Assembly: GCA_001829505.1 (NCBI GenBank)
Contig: MIBK01000054.1
Location: forward strand, 1,432-16,963
DNA: 15,532 nucleotides
Direction: 5' to 3'
DNA from: Spirochaetes bacterium RBG_16_67_19
GTDB lineage: Bacteria > Spirochaetota > Spirochaetia > SZUA-6 > DRHE01
A program made the translations under genes and the position numbers. The notes under the pieces were generated by a model that was not told the origin of the DNA, did no database searches, and was given only the letters and a program-made list of their open reading frames with translations. Positions 7,555 through 14,262 of the stretch are shown here, in pieces (the stretch's first letter is position 1; each line of letters begins with the position of its first letter).

Positions 7555-9081
7555 CCGGCGCACCTCGTCGTAGAAGCGCAGCAGGTCCTCGTCGCGGTCC
7601 AGCCTGACCGTGCGGATGCCCCAAAGCCGGCAAGCGGCCTGGAGGTCCGCGGTCACATCACCCAGCGTGGCGTGCAGGTGGTTGGCGCCGATCGCCTTGA
7701 CGAAGTTCTCGGCCTTGACCCCCAGGTCCACCACCACCTTGCCCCAGGTGCCGGCCAGGTGCCGCGGCTCCTTTTCCCCCAGCCGTTCGCTCAGGAAGCG
7801 TCGAGCGTCCAGCTCCCGGCCGGTGCCCAGCTGCAGGTAATAGGTGCCGTCCACGCGGGTAAAGCGGGCCACGGTCACGGCCGGAGACTCGACGCCGAAG
7901 TAGTTGAAGGCCGCACCGGAGTTGCCGTGGATGTTGCCGACCGCCTCCACGGCGGCGAAGGCCTGGCGGGCCTTCAGGGAATTGCGGGCCCAGAAAAGGG
8001 AGCCGGCCCCGCAGTTGGCGAACTCCACGTGATCGTCCCCCACGGAGACCAGGTCCCCGAAAGCCGGCGGGACCTCGGGGTTGACGGCGTGCAGGAGCAT
8101 CGCCGTCAGCAGGCCCTTGGTGTCCCCCTCGCAGACCGTGGGGTAGACGCGCTGGGGGCCGAGCTCGTTTTCGGGGAAGGGCAGGAAGGCCGGCAGCATG
8201 CAGGCGTTCACGCCGTACTCCGAGTAGATTTCGTGCTGGCACTTGATCGAAACCCCGCGGATGTTCTCGTCGGCCAGTTCCGCCAGCCGGTCACGGGCGG
8301 CCAGCAGGAGGGCGGTCTGTTTTCCCAGAGCCTCAGCGGTGACCATCTTCGGGTCGCGGGTAACGCGCAGACCCATTGCCTGCAGCCAGTCCAGGAAGGC
8401 GCGGATGCGCTGCGGCTGGCCCGAGCGGATGCGCTCGGCCCTGTTGACCAGGATGTACTGGTCCTCCAGCAGGACCTCGCGTACCATGAAGCTCTTCAGC
8501 TTCGTGAAGTCGTCCTGCAGCTGGTCCATCTTGACGGCGTAGCTTCCGCCCCACAGCATCAGCGCGCTCTCCCGCATCCTGCTGGTGGCGGCCGCACCTC
8601 GTACCCAGGCCAGCAGGGCCTGACGGTCGCCGAAGATGCGTTCATGTCGCCGGGCGAAATCGTTCACGCTCCAGTCCATCAGGCTGGAGCAGGTCGCCGC
8701 CAGCTGGGAGAGGTTGCCGGACATCGGGTCGTTTTCCGTGTAATAGGCCAGCGGCCTGGGCAACTTGCGGATGAACTCCTTGATGAACATCGGCGGGGAC
8801 CAGGTCCACGCCCCGATGACCACGGCGTCCACTTCGCGGGCCTGCAGGCTGCGCACCACCGCGTCGATTTCCCGCAGGCTGCGCAGCCCGTACCACTTGG
8901 GGTTTCGCCCGCGCAGGTCCTGCAGGGCGTCGATCACCTCCATCCCGCCTTCGCCCAGGATGCGGGCCAGCTCCGCCTGCTTTTCGCGCAGAAACCGCTC
9001 CACCGCGTCGGAGGAGATCCCTTCCTCCCGGGCGTCGGTGAAGGTGAGAATCGCTACGCTTGGTTTGCGGTCTTCATCCAT
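7552..9081 (-). CDS. L-fucose/L-arabinose isomerase-family protein
   Basis: This 509-residue cytoplasmic aldose-ketose isomerase belongs to the FucI/AraA superfamily (COG2407-like). Likely metal ligands can be seen: E284 or E288 in KCQHEIYSEYG, D320 in PTVCEGDTKG, and a C-terminal histidine, H468 or H470, in GANHLHATLGD, matching the Glu-Asp-His set of FucI. The N-terminal half has the sugar-isomerase first-domain pattern (VDAVVIGAWTWSPP, 84-97). It is shorter than E. coli FucI and probably acts on a different aldose. The start is ATG 9081, with GAGGAG ahead of it on the minus strand; longer in-frame versions read into the upstream gene. It sits between the cupin isomerase and kinase genes. 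Confidence 0.88.
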   Translation of the reverse strand: MDEDRKPSVAILTFTDAREEGISSDAVERFLREKQAELARILGEGGMEVIDALQDLRGRNPKWYGLRSLREIDAVVRSLQAREVDAVVIGAWTWSPPMFIKEFIRKLPRPLAYYTENDPMSGNLSQLAATCSSLMDWSVNDFARRHERIFGDRQALLAWVRGAAATSRMRESALMLWGGSYAVKMDQLQDDFTKLKSFMVREVLLEDQYILVNRAERIRSGQPQRIRAFLDWLQAMGLRVTRDPKMVTAEALGKQTALLLAARDRLAELADENIRGVSIKCQHEIYSEYGVNACMLPAFLPFPENELGPQRVYPTVCEGDTKGLLTAMLLHAVNPEVPPAFGDLVSVGDDHVEFANCGAGSLFWARNSLKARQAFAAVEAVGNIHGNSGAAFNYFGVESPAVTVARFTRVDGTYYLQLGTGRELDARRFLSERLGEKEPRHLAGTWGKVVVDLGVKAENFVKAIGANHLHATLGDVTADLQAACRLWGIRTVRLDRDEDLLRFYDEVRR

Positions 9082-9628
9082 GCAACTCTCCTCGATCCAA
9101 TTCGTCCTTACTCGCCGACCTTGGTGAAGCGGCCAATGCGCGGGTCGGTGAACAGGTCCTGGCCTCGGAGACCACCGCTCCCTCGGCACCGGCCCGAAAC
9201 CAATGCAAGGTGTCCGGTATCAGGGTGTACTGGTCCCCGGGATTCAGCTCGACCTGGTTAGCTGCGGTCAGGTATTGCCGGTAGGGCTCTAGCCCTTCCA
9301 GTTTCGGGATCCCCGGCGAGCCAGGAACGTACAGGTGCACCTTGCCCCAGCGGCAGCGGAAGGTCTCCTCCTTTCCCGGCGCACCCCCTCGAGTCGGGTG
9401 GCGGTGCTCGGGACAGGTTTGCCCGGGAAACATCACCAGCTCCTTGGCGCAGACCCGGGAGGTGTTCACGTATACCAGGACCTCCAGGCCTACCCTGGCC
9501 AGGTCGCCCAGGCCAAAGTCCGCCACCTCGATGGCCTGTTTCTCCTTCTCGGTGAGCACGATGCCGGCTTTGGCGTACAAGCCGACGGCGCGTTCGCGCG
9601 CCTGCTGGTACTCCTTGCTCCCGATCAT
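9074..9628 (-). CDS. D-lyxose isomerase-like cupin protein, 3' end probably frameshifted
   Basis: This is a cupin-fold aldose isomerase resembling D-lyxose isomerase, which interconverts D-lyxose and D-xylulose and often also D-mannose and D-fructose. Metal ligands are H75 and H77 in CPEHRHP, E87 or E88 in GKEETFRCRWG, and H142 in PDTLHWF. As written the frame gives 184 residues ending in an unrelated-looking tail after GAVVSE (about 155) and overlaps the next start. Moving one frame near 9155-9165 reads DLFTDPRIGRFTKVGE and stops at TAA 9108-9110, giving about 172 residues and leaving 26 bases before the next gene. A one-base loss is the simplest explanation. The ATG at 9628 overlaps the aldolase stop as ATGA. 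Confidence 0.8.
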   Translation of the reverse strand: MIGSKEYQQARERAVGLYAKAGIVLTEKEKQAIEVADFGLGDLARVGLEVLVYVNTSRVCAKELVMFPGQTCPEHRHPTRGGAPGKEETFRCRWGKVHLYVPGSPGIPKLEGLEPYRQYLTAANQVELNPGDQYTLIPDTLHWFRAGAEGAVVSEARTCSPTRALAASPRSASKDELDRGELHG

Positions 9629-10548
9629 GACTCCTCCTTGCTGAACCGGGACGCCATCCCGGCGGATCCGAACAGGCTCATCAGCCTCAGCACTTCTACT
9701 GTGACAGCGCGGCGGGCGCCGGCCAGGAGATCCTGCTCGCCGCCCGTGCTGGTGCCTTCGCTGGGGTCGACCCGGGCCGCTTCGTGCGTCCGGAAATAGC
9801 TTTCCAGGGCGAGAAGGAAGGCGCGCCGCAGCACCGTGCCTACGTTGATTTTGCTGATCCCCAGGCGGATCGCCTCGGCCAGGGCGGCAGGTTCGATGCC
9901 GGTTCCGCCGTGCAGCACCAGCGGCACCTCAATGCGCCGGGATAGGGTGCGGATGAGGTCCAGGTCCAACGGGGCTTTGCGGCCCTCCAGCATATGCACG
10001 TTGCCGACGGCCACCGCCAGGGCATCCACTCCGGTGCGCCGCACGAAGGCGGCGGCCGCTTCCGGATCCGTTTTCTCGCCCGGCGTCGCGCGACCAGTCC
10101 CTAAATCATGCGCCGGAAGCTCGCCGATTTCAGCCTCCACCTCGGCGCCTGCGGCGTGCGCCGCCCGGACCAGGTCCTGATTGATGACTGCCGATTCTTC
10201 CGGGCTGCACTCCTGGTGGTCGTGCATGATCACGTTGAAACCCGCCTCCAGGGCCTGCAGAAGCAGCGGAACCCGGGCGGCTTCGTTCAGGATCAGGGCG
10301 GCGGGAACCCGAGCCCGTTCCGCGATGGCCGTGCCCAGGGCGCCGTAGTGGAAGATGTCCTCCGCGACCCTCCGGCGGCCGTTGCCCAGGAAACCGCCAT
10401 TGAAACCCAGGATCACCGGCGAGTCCGCTTCTTCGGCGGCGTCCTTCACGGCCAGGATGGACTCCAGGTTCCAGGCCTCGAAATAGCCGACAGCGTACTT
10501 GTGAGCGCGCGCGTGGCGCAGCAGCCGGCTCATGGGGAACAGCGGCAT
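9625..10548 (-). CDS. Class II aldolase-family protein with altered active site
   Basis: This 307-residue TIM-barrel protein is related to fructose- and tagatose-bisphosphate aldolases (FbaA/KbaY/GatY). Family features are VEAEIGEL (137-144), AVAVGNVHM with metal ligand H185, VLHGGTG with metal ligand H213, and KINVGT (233-238) for phosphate binding. Where the family has a catalytic Asp followed by a zinc-binding His (LHLDHHES-like), this protein has LILNEAAR, so both positions are changed (N88, E89). It may still bind metal through Glu, or it may have a different activity. The ATG at 10548 has AAGGA eight bases upstream and lies 13 bases after the permease stop. The expected role is cleavage of the phosphorylated ketose, but this is less certain than the fold. 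Confidence 0.85.
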   Translation of the reverse strand: MPLFPMSRLLRHARAHKYAVGYFEAWNLESILAVKDAAEEADSPVILGFNGGFLGNGRRRVAEDIFHYGALGTAIAERARVPAALILNEAARVPLLLQALEAGFNVIMHDHQECSPEESAVINQDLVRAAHAAGAEVEAEIGELPAHDLGTGRATPGEKTDPEAAAAFVRRTGVDALAVAVGNVHMLEGRKAPLDLDLIRTLSRRIEVPLVLHGGTGIEPAALAEAIRLGISKINVGTVLRRAFLLALESYFRTHEAARVDPSEGTSTGGEQDLLAGARRAVTVEVLRLMSLFGSAGMASRFSKEES

Positions 10549-10561
10549 GCCTCGAGTCCTT

Positions 10562-11542
10562 TCAGCGCCGGGCGCTCATGGTCTTGATCTGGTTCAACAG
10601 GACGGCTCCCAGGATCAGACCCCCGCGCACGACGTACTGCCAGAACTGGTTGATGTTCAGCAGCGTCATGCCGTTGATCAGGACCCCCAGAAAGAGCATG
10701 CCCACGAAGGTGCCGCTGATGGTACCGGTCCCGCCGGACAGGCTCGCGCCGCCGATGATCACCGCCGAGATCACGTCCAGCTCCCAGCCCTTGGCGGTGG
10801 TCGGCGTGCCCGACATGATCTGCGCGGCCACCATGATCCCGGACAGCGAGGCCAGCATCGAGGTGAGCCCCAGGGCGGCGGTCTTGGTGAAGAACACGCT
10901 GATGCCGCTCAAGCGGGCGGCTTCCTCGTTGCCGCCGACCGCGTAGACGGCGCGCCCGAAGGTGGTGTTGCGGATCAGGAAGAGCATCAACAGGAAAATG
11001 AGCAGGAACACGATCGCGGGGAAGGGAACGCCGAAAAGGTAGCCGCCTCCGATGAAATTGAACCATTCGGGAAACGGACTCACGGGGAAGCCCTTGGTGA
11101 TGATCATGGAGAAACCGGACAAGGCGGTCATGGAGGCCAGGGTGATGATGAAGGTCGGCACCTTGAACTTGTTCCTGATCAGCCCGGCCAGAACGCCGAA
11201 GGAGAAGCCCGTGGCCAGGGTCGTGACCCCGGCAATGGCGATCGCCGCCGGCAGGCTCAAGCCGGCCGCGGCCAGTTTCTTGGTCAGCACCGCGGTGAGC
11301 GACCCGGCAAAGGCCACCGCCGAGCCGACGCTCAGATCGATTTCCCCCGAAATGATCACGATGGTCATGCCTAAGGCGATGATGCCCTGCATGGAGGTGT
11401 TCCGCAGAACGTTCAGCACGTTGTTCATGGTCGCGAAGCCGGGTGCCGTGAAAGCCAACAGCACGCACAGGGCCACCAGGATCGCCTCCAGGATGTAGTC
11501 GTCCCAGCGCAGCCGCGACACGCTCACGCGATTTTCGCTCAT
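10562..11542 (-). CDS. CUT2 sugar ABC transporter permease, RbsC-like
   Basis: This 326-residue inner-membrane permease belongs to the ribose/xylose/galactose group. Hydrophobic segments run through the whole protein, and typical family motifs are seen: MTIVIISGEIDLSVGS (about 59-74), the RNTTFGRAVYAVGGNEEAARLSGI loop (about 190-213) that contacts the ATPase, and GGASLSGGTGTISGT (about 267-281). It works with the ATPase encoded immediately upstream (six-base gap) and with the RbsB-like binding protein. GAGG lies just before the ATG. The sequence does not tell which monosaccharide is moved; rbsC is not assigned because a pentose other than ribose or a deoxysugar is equally possible. Confidence 0.93.
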   Translation of the reverse strand: MSENRVSVSRLRWDDYILEAILVALCVLLAFTAPGFATMNNVLNVLRNTSMQGIIALGMTIVIISGEIDLSVGSAVAFAGSLTAVLTKKLAAAGLSLPAAIAIAGVTTLATGFSFGVLAGLIRNKFKVPTFIITLASMTALSGFSMIITKGFPVSPFPEWFNFIGGGYLFGVPFPAIVFLLIFLLMLFLIRNTTFGRAVYAVGGNEEAARLSGISVFFTKTAALGLTSMLASLSGIMVAAQIMSGTPTTAKGWELDVISAVIIGGASLSGGTGTISGTFVGMLFLGVLINGMTLLNINQFWQYVVRGGLILGAVLLNQIKTMSARR

Positions 11543-11548
11543 CTTGCC

Positions 11549-13048
11549 TCAACCCTCCATGCACATGGCGTACAGGCGGTCGATGCTCACCTCCTCCGCC
11601 TGCACCTCATCGACGATCTGGCCGTGCTTCATCACCAGGATGCGGTGGCTCACCTCGATCAGCTCTTCCAGCTCGGTGGACACGAACAACGAGCTTATGC
11701 CCTCGTGGCTCAAGTCCCACATGATCTGGAATATCTGCTGCTTGGCGACGACATCGATTCCCCGCGACGGCTCGTCGAAGAGGATGATCTTGGGCTTCGT
11801 ATTCAGCCACTTGCCGACGACGACCTTCTGTTGGTTCCCGCCGCTGAGCGACGAAATCAGGTTCCTGGCGTCCGCGACTTTGATGCCCAGTTTTTCAATG
11901 GCTTCGGCCACGAACGGCTTTTCCCGTTTTTTCGAGAGGAGGTTGCCCCTGGCGATCGCCTTCAGGCTGGCCAGGCACAGGTTGGCGTGCACGCTCAGAG
12001 CCTCGACGATGCCTTCCTTTTTCCGGTTTTCCGGGGTCATGGCCACCCCCAGCTTCTTCATGAGAATGGGAGTGGGGGATTTGACCACCGTTCCGTCGAC
12101 GATTATGCTCCCCCCGGGATTGAAGCGCTCGATCCCGAAGATGGACCGCAGCAGCTCCGTCCTGCCCGAGCCCATCATCCCGGCGATCCCGAGAATTTCC
12201 CCCTGGCGCAGGGAAAAGCTCACATGGCGAAAGTGGTTCCCGCTGGAAAGGTCCTTCACCTCCAGCACGACTTTTTCCTGGAAGCTCAGGTTCTGCGGCC
12301 TCTGTCTCTGGATCGTTTCGCCGAACATCAGGTCCACGATGATCTGGGGGGTCGCCTGGGCCGCCTCGACGCTGCCGACGTACTTCCCGTCCCGCAGCAC
12401 GCTCACCGTGTCCGCGATGTCGTACAGCTCGTGCAGCCGGTGGGTCACGTAGAGGATCGCGACCCCCTTCTCCTTGAGATTGCGGATCACCTTGAAAAGG
12501 CCTTCCGTCTCGTTCCTGGCCAGGGCGGAGGTCGGCTCGTCCAGGATCAGGACCGAGGGGTTGAAGGACATGGCCTTGGCGATCTCCACGACCTGCTGCT
12601 GCCCGATGCTCAGTTTCTTCACCTTGACCCGCAAGGGGATGTCCGATCCCACGCTCTGCAGGATCGTCTCCGCCTGGCGGCAAGCTGCGGCCCAGTCGAT
12701 GGAGATGCGCGGGAAGCCCTTCTTTTTCGGCAGCCTTCCCAGCAGGATGTTCTCCACGACCGTGATTTCCGGAATGAGGCTCAGCTCCTGGTATACGACG
12801 GCCAGGCCCTTGGCCAGCGCATCGGAGGGCGCCCGCATGCTCACTGCTTTCCCGTCGACCTTGATCGTGCCGGAGGTCGGCTGCAGCGCGGCGGAGCAGA
12901 TTTTGACGAGGGTGCTCTTGCCCGAGCCGTTCTTGCCTATCAAAGCGTGGACTTTTCCGCCCTCGAAGCGGGCGGAAAAGTCCGCTAGCGCCACGGTACC
13001 GGGGAAGACCTTCGTGATGTGTTCGATCTCAAGCTTGTACTCGCCCAA
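11549..13048 (-). CDS. CUT2 sugar ABC transporter ATP-binding protein, RbsA/MglA-like
   Basis: This 499-residue cytoplasmic protein has two fused nucleotide-binding domains. The first has Walker A GKNGSGKST (38-46), an unusual signature LSIGQQQ (146-152), Walker B VLILDEPTS (166-174) and H203 in VTHRL. The second has a degenerate Walker A GMMGSGRT (290-297, Lys replaced by Arg), signature LSGGNQQ (401-407), Walker B IILFDEPS (421-428) and STELEE in place of the H-loop histidine. One intact and one degenerate site are normal for this family. The start is TTG at 13048, with GGGGAAG just upstream on the minus strand; no ATG or GTG fits. The binding-protein gene ends 19 bases upstream. Confidence 0.93.
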   Translation of the reverse strand: MGEYKLEIEHITKVFPGTVALADFSARFEGGKVHALIGKNGSGKSTLVKICSAALQPTSGTIKVDGKAVSMRAPSDALAKGLAVVYQELSLIPEITVVENILLGRLPKKKGFPRISIDWAAACRQAETILQSVGSDIPLRVKVKKLSIGQQQVVEIAKAMSFNPSVLILDEPTSALARNETEGLFKVIRNLKEKGVAILYVTHRLHELYDIADTVSVLRDGKYVGSVEAAQATPQIIVDLMFGETIQRQRPQNLSFQEKVVLEVKDLSSGNHFRHVSFSLRQGEILGIAGMMGSGRTELLRSIFGIERFNPGGSIIVDGTVVKSPTPILMKKLGVAMTPENRKKEGIVEALSVHANLCLASLKAIARGNLLSKKREKPFVAEAIEKLGIKVADARNLISSLSGGNQQKVVVGKWLNTKPKIILFDEPSRGIDVVAKQQIFQIMWDLSHEGISSLFVSTELEELIEVSHRILVMKHGQIVDEVQAEEVSIDRLYAMCMEG

Positions 13049-13067
13049 GTTCTTCCCCGGGTCAACT

Positions 13068-14042
13068 CTACTTGGTCAGCGTTTCCATATCCTTCAGGAA
13101 GGCCTTCAGCCCATCAGGGTTGGCCCGGTCCAAAAGGATTCCGGGAACGATGATGTGCTTGTCCATCGCTTCTCCCTTGACCGCCTTGAGCGACATCTCG
13201 ATGGTTTTCTTCCCGATGGCGTAAGGCTGCTGGGCGGTGGTGGCCTGCAGGATATTATCCGGTGAGAGCATGAAATTGGCAAGCTGTTCGTTGCCGTCGA
13301 TTCCGAACACGACGATCTTGCCCGCCTTGCCGGCGTTCTTCACCGCCATCGTCGCTCCTACGGTGCCGCCGTCATTGCAGGCGTAGATGACGTTGATGGA
13401 CGGGTTGGCGGTAATGATGTCCCCGGCGACCTGTGTAGCGGCCTCCGCCAGCCAGGCCGACTGCGCGGCGACCACTTCCACGCCCGGCAGGTCCTTCAGC
13501 TGGCTCAGGAAGCCTTCGCTGCGGGCGTTGCTCTGCTCGGGCAGGAGGGCGACGAAATCGACGATGCCGATCTTGGCTTTGCCGCCGAGTTTCTCCTGGA
13601 TGTACTTGCGGGCGACCTTGCCGGTGGACTGGCCGAGCACCTCGTGGGAGCTCTCAATGAGGGTGGAGTAGAAGTCGGCGTCGACGCCCGTGTTGTAGAG
13701 AATGATCTTGATCTCCTTGTCGTTGGCCTGTTTCAAGGCCTGCACGGAGGCGGTAAAGCTCAGAGGCGAAAGGATGATCGCGTCAACCCCGCGGGAGATG
13801 TAGGTGTTGACGAGCTCCATTTCCTTGTCCACCTTATTGTAGCAGTTGCCGGACAGCAGCTCCACGCCGGCTTCATCCGCGGCTTCTTTCATGCCGATCC
13901 CCAGAGCCCTGAAATAGGAGTCCTCCTGGAACATGATGGAGGCGATGGTGATTTTTTTCCCTTTTTCCCCCGGCCCTCCCGCGCTGTAGGCCAGGGCGCC
14001 GGCAAGGCCGAGAATCAGCAACGCAATGATGACTTTTTTCAT
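13068..14042 (-). CDS. CUT2 sugar ABC transporter substrate-binding protein, RbsB-like
   Basis: This 324-residue periplasmic protein of the ribose/galactose-binding group (peripla_BP_4) is the first gene of the minus operon. A Sec signal peptide (KKVIIALLILGLAGALAYSAGG, interrupted by no cysteine) covers residues 2-23. Ligand-site features are ISRGVDAIILSPL (82-94), ILYNTGVD (114-121), R174 in NARSEGF, CNDGGT (222-227), GIDGNEQ (247-253) and TTAQQPYAIG (268-277). The NTGVD segment differs from the DR-type segment common in ribose binders, so the ligand is probably another sugar. The start is ATG 14042, directly after CAGGAGGAGA. An in-frame ATG at 14093 lacks a well-placed ribosome site and would put a basic stretch before the signal peptide. 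Confidence 0.93.
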   Translation of the reverse strand: MKKVIIALLILGLAGALAYSAGGPGEKGKKITIASIMFQEDSYFRALGIGMKEAADEAGVELLSGNCYNKVDKEMELVNTYISRGVDAIILSPLSFTASVQALKQANDKEIKIILYNTGVDADFYSTLIESSHEVLGQSTGKVARKYIQEKLGGKAKIGIVDFVALLPEQSNARSEGFLSQLKDLPGVEVVAAQSAWLAEAATQVAGDIITANPSINVIYACNDGGTVGATMAVKNAGKAGKIVVFGIDGNEQLANFMLSPDNILQATTAQQPYAIGKKTIEMSLKAVKGEAMDKHIIVPGILLDRANPDGLKAFLKDMETLTK

Positions 14043-14047
14043 ACTCT

Positions 14048-14174
14048 CTCCTCCTGTTGGCTTTTTTTGCATCCGAACATCGTGCCGAAGCATGCCCGCC
14101 CGTGCGCACCCACCTCCTTTCGGAAAGGACGGACCTGCTTCAACGCACTAAATATTATAATGTTTTAGAAAAAC
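14048..14174 (-). promoter_or_regulatory. 5' leader of the CUT2 operon with an extra strong SD
   Basis: The predicted transcript starts near 14168 and has a leader of about 125 bases. It contains TCCTTT-CGG-AAAGGA (14115-14129), a small perfect hairpin whose 3' arm forms part of AAAGGAGG, three bases before a GTG at 14109. That GTG opens a frame overlapping the binding-protein start. It could be a leader peptide or chance; a later GGAGGAG serves the real ATG at 14042. Confidence 0.3.
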
Positions 14175-14203
14175 ATCATAACCTTCAGCCCCGTTCCTGT
14201 CAA
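14175..14203 (-). promoter_or_regulatory. Sigma70-type promoter of the CUT2 sugar operon
   Basis: On the minus strand TTGACA (14203-14198) is separated by exactly 17 bases from TATGAT (14180-14175). This is close to the housekeeping consensus and lies in an AT-rich patch within otherwise GC-rich DNA. The start of transcription should fall near 14168. The -35 element is inside the palindrome at 14198-14222, so a bound regulator would block polymerase. Confidence 0.8.
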
Positions 14204-14222
14204 TGAAATCATTTCATTGACA
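14198..14222. promoter_or_regulatory. Perfect 25-bp palindromic operator between divergent genes
   Basis: Two 12-base arms, TGTCAATGAAAT and ATTTCATTGACA, flank a single C with no mismatch. Both outer ends read outward as TTGACA, so the site carries the -35 element of the minus-strand operon promoter and a possible -35 for the plus-strand gene at 14263. The size and symmetry fit a dimeric repressor. The cognate protein is not identified; the GntR/UTRA regulator at 3066-3806 is one candidate. Confidence 0.8.
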
Positions 14223-14245
14223 AAGGCAACCGGCTGCAATAGTCT
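14217..14245 (+). promoter_or_regulatory. Possible promoter for the plus-strand UroD-like gene
   Basis: TTGACA at 14217-14222 is followed after 17 bases by TAGTCT at 14240-14245, a weak -10 with three matches to consensus. Transcription would start near 14252, only about eleven bases before the ATG and inside the GGGAGG ribosome site (14251-14256), so the true start may differ. Confidence 0.35.
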
Positions 14246-14262
14246 GCCCCGGGAGGGCCCAC

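Noticed and set aside
6014..7633. In-frame upstream extension of the UroD-like gene to 929 codons
   Set aside because: The extra part is a low-complexity shadow of the kinase gene. The recognisable protein begins at the TTG at 6013, which has its own ribosome site.
9082..9189. N-terminal extension of the FucI-family isomerase by 36 codons
   Set aside because: It reads through the end of the upstream isomerase gene. The ATG at 9081 has a GAGGAG site and starts the family-like sequence.
6982..9261. Long plus-strand open frame (759 codons) opposite the isomerase genes
   Set aside because: It is antisense to two recognised isomerase genes and shows no domain signature.
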